From the NCBI RefSeq assembly GCF_018691265.1, contig NW_024881330.1, forward strand, positions 21,170,386 to 21,234,385: a stretch of DNA of 64,000 nucleotides, read 5' to 3'. Positions 1 to 12,489 of this stretch are shown here, piece after piece (the stretch's first letter is position 1; each line of letters starts with the position of its first letter). A program made the translations under genes and the position numbers. The notes beneath the pieces were generated by a model that saw only the letters and a program-made list of their open reading frames with translations, was not told the origin of the DNA and made no database searches. The DNA is from Tyto alba. Lineage: Eukaryota > Chordata > Aves > Strigiformes > Tytonidae.

Positions 1-1735
1 GAAAATGGGCTAGCTCCACTATTTACAAGTTTTTAAAATAATACATATTTAAGAAGAACACTGCCAGCCTAACAACCAAAACCAATTTAAGTACAGTGAG
101 AATGTATAGGGGGGGATCTGAATGACAGACGATATTGCACACAATTATAAGCCTTAGATACCCATCCAAGTAAGTAACATATTTCTTTGACCGTCCTGTA
201 ACCAAAGATACAGCTAGTTGTAGTCACAGTTGCAGTAGAAACAGCAGTATTTAAAACCAAAAAGAAAACTCTTTTTTGAGAGGATGAAAAAACAAGCATG
301 TGACTGGTGCTAGTTGTATTCTGTAATGTTCTAATATGACCACAATAGTTATGTAAAACAACCTACAGGAAATCAAAGGTATGAGCTGTTGTGTTTTCAG
401 CTGTGGATTGCAGAGCCACAGAAACCTCTTGAAGTTGGTATGCACATGCATGGGACTCCTCCTGCGCATGGAAAATTGTGGCTGGATGGTATATGGAGTT
501 TTAAGTTACAGGCGCAGCACAGGGTTCCCCAGAAGTAAATATTATATTTTCCATTCACATATTGTTTACTACATGGTATTGTAATTGCCTAAAAATTGTT
601 AGCATTTAGAGTGTTAAACCAAAATGGAAAGGAAAAGAAATCCACCCTGGAAAAAATTTGCAGTCCAAAGGCAGCTAACAGTCAACAAGAAAAGCCACAA
701 AGTGTTCCCATTAGCATGCTTTAGGGAACCGTTTATTTTAGAAGTGCTTTTAAGAGGGAGAAGTAAAATTTCCGTGTATGATCCCAGTAGACTGTTGCAA
801 GAACACACTACTAGTGAAAAGGTGAAAAAAAGAAATGGACTGAGGTATAGAGTGCAAAAGAGTTATAGAGTGCTCTAAGCAAGGAGCAGCAGCTTGTGTA
901 TCACATGAAAGTATAGAGAAAGTTATTCTGAACACTTATGAGAAGGGATATGTTTTTAGAGTACTGTGGGATGTGACACTGTTTTTGGTAGAAAAATTGG
1001 ATAGATTAAAAGAGAGACATATGAGAGAAAAAGGAGAAAAATAGCCCAGTGTTCTGATGACAAGAAATACAGCAAACCTGGGAGAGGTGACTGAGAAAGA
1101 CTGAACAGAAATTGGTGTATCTGGAGTAGGTACTGCTTTTTAAAACTTCAGTTTATATGATGCCTAGCACAGTGGGTTTCTGATTTACAAGTAGTGCCTA
1201 TGGACAATGAATACATAAAAAGCAAAAGATGAAAATCAACACCTTCTTCAGGAAGAGGATGAGATACAGAAAGAACTGGGAGTTGGGCAAATGAAAAAAT
1301 CCCAGCAATAATAATGTGGGTCAGGCATTGCTGATTTAGAAGTCAGAGAAATGAAATAGTGAACATATGACTATTCACTGGTATCCTCAGGATTACCCAT
1401 ACATGCAAGTCGTTCTTGAAATATTCTAGTGCTTTATGGACTATCTAGCAGTGCCTTTTGTCTAGCAATAACACATTGGCCCTGCCCTTTCTCTGTACTG
1501 ATTACAGGGGTGTAGTTGCTGATTTTCTTGTGTAACCTTTAGAGATATAGTATTAATACAACCTTTTTACTTTTTAGGTGTTTTGGTTTCAACTGTTGGA
1601 CTAGGAGTATTTAACTGCTGAACCAATTAAACTTCAATCAAATAATCTGAAAAAGCATAAGAAAGGGCTAAAAAAAAAAATCACACTGTATTAGCTCCTT
1701 TACATTAACCACACTAGTGGTTTTGTTTTGTTTTT

Positions 1736-1780
1736 AAATATATATATATAAATATATATATCTTTATATATATATAATAA
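1736..1780. repeat. AT microsatellite
   Basis: Interrupted (TA)n tracts with short AAATA and CTTT interruptions directly follow a T-rich stretch. This is a simple repeat and probably length-polymorphic. Confidence 0.9.
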
Positions 1781-2021
1781 CAATTCAGGAGAGATATAAA
1801 CCACTGACTAGAATTAAGGAGGAATTAAGGTACTTAGTACTGTACAGTAACGTTTCTTAAAATTATGTCTGAAACACAGGGAAATATTATTTATGTAATG
1901 AATATGTTTTTTGAAGTCAGAAAGACAAGAGGTATATGCAGGTACTTATTTATACCTGTGAACATACAACTACAGATAACTAAATAAGTTTTTATGTACA
2001 CACAGAGACAATATTGATACT

Positions 2022-2067
2022 TGCATGCACATATACACATATGTATGCATATATATACGCATATACA
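2022..2067. repeat. Alternating purine/pyrimidine tract, 46 bp
   Basis: Every step from 2022 to 2067 alternates pyrimidine and purine, mixing TG, CA, TA and CG steps. It is not a pure dinucleotide repeat. Such tracts can form left-handed or cruciform DNA under supercoiling, which is established for alternating sequences; whether this one does is inference. Confidence 0.85.
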
Positions 2068-3692
2068 ATTTCGCACATGCTCACACATACTTGAATAACT
2101 AAATTTCTGCTGAAATGATTATACCACATGTGCCTTTTCTGTCAGAATATCATGCCATATAGGATTCAACCTTTTAATGTGAGATTTTCCCTGGTATTCT
2201 GAATTCTAAAAAGCAGACTTCATGTAAAACCTAATGAGAAATTCTAGTTTAACTTTTGGATTCCTACAGTAAACAGAAGTGTACACATATTCACTCTGCC
2301 CTGTCCAACATTACAGACTGCAACTTTGTCTGGTTCCCATGAACTTTGATTTTTAAACCTCAGTCACATGTAAAAACAGTTGGAGACACTGGAGCTTTGC
2401 CCTCTATGCCTAAAGAAGGTGCTCACAACACAGAAAAGCCTTAAAGAATTAATGAGATGAAATTTCAAGTTGTTTAAAAATGACTTGATTGATCTAAAGC
2501 ACATAGACTGTCTCTATTCATGTTGAAATATTTTTATTTGACCCATGAACAGTACAGAAAGACAGCATCACTATGGCAGCCGGATTATTTTTTAATTTTA
2601 GCAGCTTGTGTTAAAAATGCTCTATTTCTTCCTTGGTATCTAAACTGCACTGTTTCTGCAGAAGACTGCAGGTTTTTGCTTTTGTGAGGGAAATCCTGGG
2701 CAAAATGTTGTAAGAAAGAGGTAGCTTATAATCTAGCAGTGATAGAGGGAAAGGCTAAATACTAATTTATAATTGGGCCAGCTCCTTTAACCCCATGCCA
2801 TATTACTACCTATGCCCAATATTGTTAAGAAATGGAACATTTATTAATTCTGGTGAATTTTATTTCTATATAGTACTGTTCTCTGTAAATGGTCTAGGAA
2901 ACACTTCGTAATACTAGTACTTCCTGGTATTGAAATGCAGCCTGCTTCCCGTGATGAGAAAGAAAATCTTATCAAAGTGTTACAGATGTTCTTCAAATGA
3001 TTTAATAAATACAAGAATATCTTCTAAGTAAATGAGGCAAATATGTCATTCGAATTCTCACAGCCTCGATAATTAAAAGCAAGACCACCAGCTGACTTCT
3101 TTTATTTTTTAAAAGCACAACTTGATCTGCACAAGGAATGCAACCTTCTTCAATAATGTTTTCCCTCACAAAGTTAAGAACCTACCTGTTGATCCCGAGG
3201 CAAATGCCAGTAGTGGTCCAATATTCATCAGAAACTTTAATTAATTCTGCTTCCCTTTGGGCATCTTACTTTCACCACAGTGGGGGAAAAAAGAAAAAAA
3301 CCAACTACACAACCTGTGGTCATTAATACCAGTATAAAACTAGGACGATGTTTATACTGAAAGACTTGAAGTTTCACACACTTTTCTCATATTTTTTTAA
3401 GTGCCATCCAATTAGTACATGGGGATGGGGATGTGTCTCAGTGTGTAACCATTGCCAATTTATTTTATAATTTAAGGAACTTGACTGTCCCTCTAGCATC
3501 TCCCTTTCACTCTTGTATAGCTTTATTGTTTTCAGAAGAGTGATAAACCTATGAAATGAACGAAAAGTCATCCTTGATCCAGTGGAATTAGAATATGCAT
3601 CAAATGATTCACACTGAAAGTTAAGCAGGAAGGAATCAAAGCAAAAATTACTTCCGAAGATGTCAGAATATATTTACTGTATATCCTAAATG

Positions 3693-3708
3693 AAAAAAAA
3701 AAAAAAAA
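3693..3708 (+). repeat. Poly(A) tract, 16 bp
   Basis: An uninterrupted run of A. There is no recognisable retroposed body on its 5' side, so I treat it as a simple homopolymer. Confidence 0.9.
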
Positions 3709-5299
3709 TGAAGAAACACAATGTTTTCAGAGAAATGGATCAATTCCCTTCTGTGCTGCTGTTAACTTGCATGATCTTGCCCAAATCTTGTTGGGTCATA
3801 TTTTCAAATTCCAGACTCCTCAGTGCTGGACTGAATTTTCACACACGTGCAAGTTCCCACCTTTTATGAACATTGCTAATAGCTGGGCTGCTAGAAACAG
3901 CTGAGGTTTCTCCTAGGAACATACCTGACTGTACAGAGTTAAAAGACTTTTACATTTCTCATCTTTATTTTCCCTGGATCTCAATACTTCAAGTGTAAAA
4001 TTGTGCAGTATAGCCCACATTGCTCAGGGTTGATGTGAAAACAGATACATCTGAAACACTGAGGTATGCAGACGTTAGAGTAACCAAAGCCATGTAAGAA
4101 AAAATACGATGCAAACTAGAAAGGGTGCTTGCTGTACTTTGCTGCAGTTCAGAGCTTTAAAACCAAGAATAAACTATGACGTTTATGTTACACAACCTTC
4201 CGTAAATCGGTGGATTTTCCAAGAACATAAATCAACAGAGTATTTGGCTGCAAAATTATTCTTTATAATCCCAGAGGTGTCAACGTAGAAACTCCCAGGG
4301 ACAGAAAGTGTCGGGGTTTAGTCCTCAATCTGTGTGACTCTTTTTCTAGCTATGAGCATATTTTGTCTGCAACCCTTCCAGCGCTGGTCCTGTCTTACAG
4401 GGCACATCATTTGCTAAATGTGTTATTTCAGGACATAACCTTTCCCAGTGTTAGGCAGAAGAAAAAGACTTAGATGACAATTTACACTTGTACTGCTAGC
4501 CCCTGCATGCTCTGATACAGTCAGTACGGGCAACCCTGGAAGAGAAAAATGTGAAGGAAGGAAAACATTTATATTTTTGGTTCTACAGCTGTTTTTTAGA
4601 AGAGGTATGCACTTAGCCAATAAAAGATCTACTCATCATTGACATTTTGCCCGAACAGCCAGCGTTTTGAGTTTTAAAACTCCAAATGAATATGCAGTAA
4701 TTAGTAGAATTTTTGAAACTGGACAATTTCCTGAAAATTTATTTGGATAGTGTGGCAAAAACATAGCTAGCATATTTGTGTCCAGTGTGTTTGTGATGCA
4801 AAGCGATAGGACACATGGAGGGCTGCTCTGCAAAAGCAGTCATTGCTGTCAGGAAAGAGAAGAGGTAATTGATAAACCTCTGTTCTGCAAATGGGAGTTT
4901 TTCTATAGGCTTTAAATTTTAATCCCATATTTCAATATTTTAAATATATGTGGCTGCTTTCTTTGCAGAGAGTGCAAATTATTTAGGGAGAAATGGAGCT
5001 ACAAGTCTACTACCGACTGTCTGTGTTCCTGGACACTTATTTGCAAACTCTGAAGTAGAAAGAATTACCTCCATGTTTTCATGGCTGCCTAGGGTTTCAG
5101 TGAAAACAAGCCCCATACCATGACTACCTTCTGACATCTTAACATTGTTCCTTTTTCACAATTACTGAAATAGGTCATAGCCCTGATAAATCTATTATTC
5201 CTCATTCATAACTATTTGCAGTTTACTTAGACAGTAATTTCTGTCCTAGAGCATCACTGAATGTTCAATTTTCTCTGCTTTAAAAAACTGAGGCATAGG

Positions 5300-5350
5300 T
5301 ACCCTGTTAAGTATTGTAATCTGTTAAGTGTACCCTGTTAAGTGTTGTAA
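5300..5350 (+). repeat. Short imperfect direct repeat, period 31 bp
   Basis: The word TACCCTGTTAAGTATTGTAA at 5300 recurs as TACCCTGTTAAGTGTTGTAA at 5331, with a CTGTTAAGTG half-copy between them. It looks like a small local duplication. Confidence 0.8.
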
Positions 5351-8026
5351 CGTGGAGGGCCAATGTCAAGGGCAATTCAGAACTTCTACAACTCTATCCT
5401 CTCATGTAGCCACTAAGCCTAAAATACATGCAGAAATAAAAGCAGTAATGATGACTGATTCAAAGCCCTCTTTAAAATTCATCCATCCACATCTCTGATA
5501 AAATGATTTCTACCATTTTGTCCGCAGTGTAGCTACAAAAAGGCTGCAGGTCAGGCACAGAAATGCTTTGATCACCAGTTCTATTAGCTGCCTGCTGCAG
5601 TCATCGCTTGCATAAATGAAGAAAGGAGCAGAAGATGCAAAGTCCTTGCTTCCCCAGCACCAACACTTGGGCCAGCATTTGGATTCCCTTCCTATGTCTG
5701 TACTGGATCAGCATTTGAGGTTTATGTTAATACATTTTACCTGATGCCTAAGGAAGGATAAATTATAATGGTCCAGCTGACAAGTGGTAACTACATTGTG
5801 CTTGATTGCTCAGACTGGTATGATTTAATGTACCTTCCCAAAAGAAGATAAAAGGGGAGACAATGGAACAGGTCAGCTTTCTTTTCAGCTAGAACAGAAG
5901 CTAGAAGACCCAAGAGCTAAAGTTTATTGCCACAATTACTTTCTCCATACAGATCTCTTAGTTTCACTATAAATACAAAACATTATGGAACTGTATATGC
6001 CTTTCCTGAAACTACTGCTTTTTAGTATTAAGCTTTCAATTTTAAAATCAGTGACCAGAAATGAGCTCACTAAAATTCACTAATTTCTGGAAAACATGAA
6101 ACACAAATATTCGGACAGGGCCAACAGTTTCAACCCAAAATGTTTAACAGTTTTATTTCCCATTATGTTCAAAGAAAACACAAGTGGCCCCAGGGGAAAA
6201 TGTTTCATTTTTCCTAAATTGCAGCAGCTTATTGTTGACATAAAGTATTTTGGTTGTAAGAACTTTTTAACTGTCATCACAAAGGCTATAATATATATTT
6301 CTTAACAACAGTCACAGCTCCCAGAAGTACTAGCTTCCTAGTGGAGATTTTGACAAAATAAATTATGCATTTTTAAAATAACTTCACTGTACCTTTACTG
6401 CAAAGAATGATCACTTCATTTAATTGAGAAGACCATTAGGGACTTTCTTATGTGGCATCAAGCATAGAAAGAGCTAAACTGCCATACTTTGTTTGAAAGC
6501 AGACATCCACGGACCCCCTCTTGCTGCTGCACACAAACATGATATAACCTCAAGGGTACCTATGCAAAAAAATGGCAGCACATTCACTAACCATTTCAGC
6601 TCTAATTTTAACTGAACTAACTTCTCTGCTGTTAAGTTAGGAATGGCCAGCACACACCTAGTAAATCAGGGAATATGGATGCTATGGATGCCTTTTTTCT
6701 GAACATAAGCAGTAGCTGGGTAATGAGGAAGCCTCTCAGACAAGGCATGACCTGCACTAGACATACGCTGTTGTGCAACTCTACATTTTCGTGTCCTGCC
6801 TTGGAAACGAGGCATTCCCAAAGTCAGCAATGCTCGACTGGCTGGGATCGCACTTCCACCTAAGAAGCACTGTGGGCTTCTGACTGGGGTTTTTGGACTT
6901 AATCTAATGTCACTTTTGGAAATATGTTTTAAAATAGAATGATACAGCTGTCACGTAAATCTACAAAGTTCATGGACACATGAAAAAGGGTTCTTCAAAG
7001 CTAGGCTGGTGGGGTGCATGATGTAAGTCAGAGTTGTGAAAGCCTGTCTTGATTTAATGATGCTTTTCATGCTGTGTATGTGATATTGTTCATTCAATGT
7101 GTACTTTGCATAATAGTTAAAAAGTTAGGAATGAAACATGTGAAAAGAACACTTGTATCATAACACTCATCCTATATGTATAAGCATTATGATTAGTATC
7201 TTTCAATACAAGAATATATACTGCTCCTCAAACCTGGAAATATCCTACAGATTTTTCATATATTCTAACAAAATGGATTTTTAAAAAGTGTTCATTAAAT
7301 GAGACACCATTTCGCACCTCTCATTCATTACAAGTATTATGATGTACATTTTGTGCTTGTGTAATTCTGATCGTTCTTAATTTACTCCAGTTTCAGCAAG
7401 ATCTGTCGATATTGAGAAACTTGGACAAACCCTGGACATATTAAACAACAGGATATGGAAGGAATTGCCTTTATACTTTAAAGACAGTAATGGAAATTAA
7501 ATAATACTTTAAAACATTTTTTGAGACTTGTATGTTAATGTATTCTCCGAAGTAATACTTGCACACAAGGGTGCCATGCTACTTGTATTTTTGACTTTGG
7601 CTTATGATTACAGCTTTTACTCAGATGAAAAATGTTAACATTCTCTTAGCGTTGTTCTTTAATGGAAACATTAAAATGAAATATGACAGGTTCTTTGAAA
7701 ACTCCAGGGTCCACCTAAAATGACTAACCTAAATCATAGGGATGTGCTTCCAAGCCACACTCTTGCTCAAAACTGCCTGCTGATCTGAGCACTTGTCTAA
7801 TACCTACTGTCTGCAACATCAGGAGGAACAGTCCAGCTCTCTTCTTCTTCCAGATGTTCTCCGAAGCACTCTTGTAAACATTCATTCACCAATCGCAAAA
7901 TCACAGCAAGTTTATGCTACAGTGGGCCTTAAATACCTGATTAATTCTAGAAATTACCAAAATAAATACAGGCTAAGTCTTTGCTCATTGAATAAGGATA
8001 AAGTAACTTCAAAATCCACAGCCACT

Positions 8027-8041
8027 GGTTGCCATGCAACC
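8027..8041. promoter_or_regulatory. Inverted repeat resembling an RFX X-box
   Basis: GGTTGC and GCAACC flank CAT and form a 6-bp-arm inverted repeat. RFX factors bind paired GTTGCC-type half-sites, normally as GTTGCC N0-3 GGCAAC. This copy has one base fewer than the canonical 14-mer, so binding is plausible but unproven. Confidence 0.3.
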
Positions 8042-8387
8042 TGCTATAGTATTATGGCAGAAATAAGCTGTGCTTGAATTTTCAGTGCCCTCTCGCTCAG
8101 CCTTCTTGATGTTGTGATACTCTAATGCTTCTCAGCTAACTTCCATTAAGTAGTTTTTTGTCGGGTAGTATTCCAAGGTTAAAATGATTAAATAACTTTT
8201 ATGGTTGATCAAATATAAGCCCTTATTATACACAGTAGGCAAAACCATACATTTTAATTACTTTGTTATCAAAGATCTAGGTATTTACATTTCATTTTTC
8301 AGTTATAATTCTGAATTTAGTTTGACCTTCATAAAAAAAAGAGAAGACCCAAGATTCTTGCTGTCTTAAACAATTTTTCCCATAAAC

Positions 8388-8402
8388 AAAAAAAAAAAAA
8401 AA
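8388..8402 (+). repeat. Poly(A) tract, 15 bp
   Basis: An uninterrupted A run in an already AT-rich stretch. No retroposon body is recognised beside it. Confidence 0.9.
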
Positions 8403-9549
8403 TCATTAAGACATGGTAACAGCAGAAACACTGCAATGAGATCTATGCAGCCTATTAGAAATATTTTCTACTGAGATATTTTGTTTTATTTAAACATCAT
8501 CTTTTAATCCTTCAGTTTAATTTTTAACTACTGTAATTATTTGTGGCTTGATAATACATTTGTGGTCTAAGGGTGATATATCAATATTTCATATTTACAC
8601 TACATTAATTCAAAGTTCATATTTAGAGCTATCAATATCATTTTTCCCTTATGAGAAGTACATTCCAGTTTAAATACGGGAATAAAAAGAACAGTTTCAG
8701 GTACTCTACAGAACTTTGCTACTGATTGGTAACAAAGTAATTTTCTATAATTGAAATATACTAATATTTATGGTGACATATGTTTAAAAATTCATAATTA
8801 AATAAAGTTTGTATTTTGCATTTTTGGCTTCTGAAATTATTTGAAGGAGACAAATTTCACAGACAAAAATCTACTTAATAAGGTCTTGTCTAACATATCC
8901 ATTTCCTATAGAAATATGCAATTCAAAATCTATCCATTAACTTCTACAACTTATGTAAAAACAGATTTATTAGAAGAGCAGGGAAATACTATGTGGGTAA
9001 TTTACACTATAAATATTTCAAAATAAAAATACCATATTTCATTTATTAAAAAAGCAAGAATTAAAAAAAAAAAAAGCCATCACATATTTATGTGGAAAGA
9101 TGCTCAGATTGTCCTTTGTAGGAAAACATTTTTTTTTTGCCAAATTTAAATTCAGTATTGTTCAAGTTTCTGCTACAGTAGGGTACACAGCAGTATTAAA
9201 GAAAAAACAATCATGAGTTTAAAAAGCTTGTATTTTAACTCAGAGGTTTTTTTCTCAGAAGCTTTTTTTTTTTTTTCTTTTACTATTTTAGTATTTTCTC
9301 TTTCCAAAGCTTTATAGCTTTTCCCACAATCTACTGTGATTTTTAAATATATATGATCAAAATATATACTTATGCCGGTGGTGGGAGGTTATAGACACAT
9401 TTTAAAAAAATATTTCCTTTTCCTAGTGTACCAGTTCATAACTAATAAGAAAAAAAATACTAAATAGAAAGCATTAAATTAACAACAAGCCGTAGATTCA
9501 AATAACCTTGCAGCCCAAGCTTTGTAACCTAATTCCAATAATGGCTCAA

Positions 9550-9740
9550 AGATACATGGCATAATAACATTTTCTCTTTTTCAGATTGTAATGATGTTCA
9601 CATGCAAACGCATGGCCAGACTCATCATTACAAGATGATTGCTTAACACATTCCTTCTCGGGCTCTGTGGTCTCACGTCTGCATAATGTGCCCCTTTTTG
9701 TATCGTACAGTGCAACACTTAAAGTTAGCTCCAAATATCA
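9550..9740. promoter_or_regulatory. Conserved-looking noncoding block with an inverted repeat
   Basis: This short block is compositionally balanced and keeps several CpGs, unlike the AT-rich DNA before it. It holds 11-bp perfect inverted arms, TTGTAATGATG at 9586-9596 and its complement at 9623-9633, 26 bp apart. A frame of about 60 codons crosses it but has no recognisable family. Conservation is inferred from texture only. Confidence 0.3.
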
Positions 9741-9791
9741 CCACTATATTTTCATTTATTTTGCTACTTCAGGGAAAAACCCCTAAACATT

Positions 9792-9810
9792 CCCCCCCTC
9801 CCTGGTCCCC
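9792..9810 (-). other. Potential G-quadruplex on the minus strand
   Basis: The plus strand carries C7, T, C3, a 4-base spacer, then C4. On the minus strand this gives four G-runs of at least three with short loops, meeting the usual G3+N1-7 rule. It lies about 80 bp before the block starting near 9,885. Confidence 0.55.
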
Positions 9811-9884
9811 AGATTTAAGGAATGGCTCTAAACTATGGTCATCGCCTTCTTATTCTGGTTAAAGAGAGGGGAAGGAGCTTATCT

Positions 9885-10400
9885 ATTTGGAAATGCAATC
9901 TCTTGTAACTCCTTCTGTAAAGTGTAACAGGAGCAGACAGCACGTAAATGACACATTGCCTTGTGTTTTAGAAACAGATGGGGGCACTATCCAATATGCT
10001 CAACAACATCCCGCCGGCGCACAATGCGGCAGATCATCAGAGCTCACGGCGGCAGCGGGGAAAGCGGCACAGCAACAGTGCCCAACACAATTTGAGCCAT
10101 TAATAATTAGCAATGCTAAACTGCAAAGGCTCCATCCTCGCTGTCAGGTGTTTAGATAATGCCATCAAGCGTGGAGCCCAGCGCCCACAGTCATTTTGTA
10201 AACTCTATCTATCGGTTTAGGAATGCATTTCAGTTTCTTAGCGTGTATACAGTCGACCTGCTGGTGAAATTACATTGTATAAAGGAAAATACCGTACTAC
10301 ACAGGAGAAGATATAAAGCAGAAAAGAACTTAAAGGAAAAGTTTAAAGGATCTGTCATCAAAACTTTAAATAGGCCTTTCTCCAGCTGTAGCTAAATTAT
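9885..10400. promoter_or_regulatory. Probable conserved noncoding element with retained CpGs and TAAT sites
   Basis: This is one of the most enhancer-like blocks in the window. About 14 CpGs survive between about 10,010 and 10,255 in otherwise CpG-poor DNA, suggesting an unmethylated or constrained segment. Next to them, near 10,095-10,125, lies a run of homeodomain cores (ATTAATAATTAG followed by GCAATGCTAA). An AGGTGTTTAGATAA stretch follows near 10,146. Reading frames of 78-90 codons cross it but match no family and lack a splice or start context I trust. The sequence contains no simple repeat. I read it as a cis-regulatory element; cross-species conservation could not be tested here. Confidence 0.45.
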
Positions 10401-10439
10401 TGTACTCCTTGATACTGTTTGCTCCTCATAGCAATTGAA

Positions 10440-10720
10440 AGCATATGTAATTTAACAGCAGGCCTCAATCCTTTAATAAGCTGTCTTTAAAATACCTTAC
10501 ATGGATTACCTATCTGCAAATCTGCTTCCCATGCAGAATGTGACAGCATTATGGAAATTGTGAGTTCAGTAAAGATGGCATATACCAAAGAGAACCACAT
10601 CTGCACACTGTAAGATTATACCAAACATTGGAAGTAATCTTTAGTCATTTATAATACTGCAGAATGCATAATTAAGATTAAGGGCTCTATTCTGCCCTTA
10701 CTTATGTCCTACGTATCTCA
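10440..10720. promoter_or_regulatory. Conserved-looking noncoding block
   Basis: Repeat-free complex sequence with TTTAATAAG, GGATTACC and GCATAATTAAG words continues directly from the stronger block upstream. There are no coding features. It may be a flank or second module of the same regulatory region. The call rests on texture and motif content only. Confidence 0.3.
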
Positions 10721-10943
10721 TATTTTTTTCCCCCCTATAAATTAAACAGAAAAGTAGCACTGTAAGGCTTTCTTGTTCAAATTATGCAAAGTTGGTATTC
10801 ATCTTTCTGCAATTTGGTGCACATCTAAGGAAGTTTGGCAAAAAGGGAACGAGCACATATGGAGCAGAATCCATACTAAAAAGGGCTATCCTGTGTTTGC
10901 CAAAAGGAGCAACTTGCAAGTAGCACATATTTCCTTATCACTT

Positions 10944-10961
10944 AAAAAAAAAAAAAAAAAA
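10944..10961 (+). repeat. Poly(A) tract, 18 bp
   Basis: A run of A following CTT. A short frame reads through it as polylysine, which is not evidence of coding. Confidence 0.9.
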
Positions 10962-11274
10962 TATAAAGAAACAAGAAACAAAAAAGAGTTTCCCAGAGCA
11001 GGAACATAGTTCAAAGAGATGCTGTGCTCTGAGTCACTCTGCTGAATACGCAGCCTGCCTAGACAAAAAGAAACACAAATGTCTGAAAGCAGCTAACAGC
11101 AAAGGAGGACGAATCAGAAAGTTTAGGCAAGGAAAGGGCAGCTCTAATGTTTCCCGATGCTCGGATTTCTAAGCCGTACCTTCTTCTGCACTTAATAATA
11201 TCTAATTTCTCCTGCCATTTACTGGTGGGAGAAGTAGCAACAGGAGAGCTGTCTCAAAACCTGTGCTGGTGGGT

Positions 11275-11315
11275 AGGAAGAGGAGGGAAGGGGGAGAGAA
11301 GGAAGGAAGAGGAGA
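11275..11315 (+). repeat. Pure purine tract, 41 bp
   Basis: An uninterrupted G/A stretch rich in GGA and GGAA units that contains a G3 run and a G5 run. Polypurine tracts can adopt triplex structures, which is known for the class. It is followed by GACGCGC. Confidence 0.85.
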
Positions 11316-12049
11316 CGCGCTTATGGTAACCATGCTCCTTTGGCGGAAGACCTGTGCACCACCAGCCAGCTACATGTTTTCTTTGCCTACCCTCAGCTCC
11401 AGGAGTCTGCAGACAGCATCTGTTACCCACTGTTATTTACTGTGAACTTATATTTTATTCCAAAATACACAAGTTCTTTACAATTCCCTTTCATCTGGGT
11501 ACCACGGTATGGGGTCTGCACGTCCCATAACAAACTAGACCAGAATCCAGCCTTACACCTTACCTCTGACAAATGCCTTTATTATTTTCAGTAGATGAAT
11601 AAAATGAAATGCCTATCTTACTGAAATCCATTCATTATATTCCGCTACAGAAATTAGGAAACATATCAGTTAGTGGCAGGGTAACATAGTTCACATCCAG
11701 CTTTGGCCTTTTTCTTTGCTCTGGCAATTCATGAAAGCCAAACAAAGGCATTTTTTTTTGAATAATTTTTACTAATGGCTAAGATTCACACACATGGTTA
11801 ATGTCTGCTACTTTGGAAACAGTGGCATTTCTAGGACTTGGCATTTGAGATGGCAGATGGGGTGGAAAGGAATTTGCCTCTGGGGTTAGGGCACTATATC
11901 GGTCTCCTTTGCCCACTGCAGAACTATTTGCTCACTGCCTCTTACTGCAGAGCAATAAAGATGCTGCCATTTAGAGCATCTGAATCTGAGTTTTAGCACT
12001 TTCTTTATTCTCAGAATTAGTGCTGTGTATAAACGTTGGTCATACTAAT

Positions 12050-12480
12050 AGCAAAATACATTGCAAATACGTGTGGCACATTCAGGCCCTGGAGAGCCTC
12101 CAGTGTTAAGTGATATCTCAGCTGCTGTGGCAGCTTTCTCACATAGGGAGGACACTTTCCTCCCCCCACGTGAGAGCCCAGAGAATGCACACGTCTTTAA
12201 ACGCAGAATTAGCTAAGCAACTAACACATCATATGGCAAAATAAACAATATTCCCAAGCTTGTTAAAAGCTAAATGTGGCACTTTAGAGAACAATGCACA
12301 GTCAAATGAATTTCAAGTCTACGTTACCGATAATACATGTTTAATCCTCTGATCAGACATAATGTTAAAATCGTACAGAAAGTGAGGAGGTGATTATTAA
12401 AGTAGCGCGAACATATTCCAGTGCTAAACCAGACATAGATAAACTGACATATGCACAGACATCTCAGATGGAGACTCAGC
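12050..12480. promoter_or_regulatory. Conserved-looking noncoding block
   Basis: Low-repeat complex sequence with retained CpGs (CCACGTGAG, CTACGTTACCG, GTAGCGCG) and a TTTAATCC word of the kind bound by bicoid-type homeodomains such as OTX/PITX. No coding frame is credible. A regulatory role is inference. Confidence 0.3.
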
Positions 12481-12489
12481 ACAAAAAAT

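Larger units (their letters stand above)
1..9540. other. AT-rich noncoding stretch, no gene seen
   Basis: No reading frame here exceeds about 95 codons and none shows a recognisable domain. The sequence is AT-rich with scattered A and T runs. Notable items inside it are listed separately: an AT microsatellite near 1.75 kb, an alternating purine/pyrimidine tract near 2.04 kb, a short direct repeat near 5.3 kb and an inverted repeat resembling an RFX X-box near 8.03 kb. The part from about 8.1 to 9.4 kb is especially AT-rich. I see no transposon terminus or RNA gene. Confidence 0.7.
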
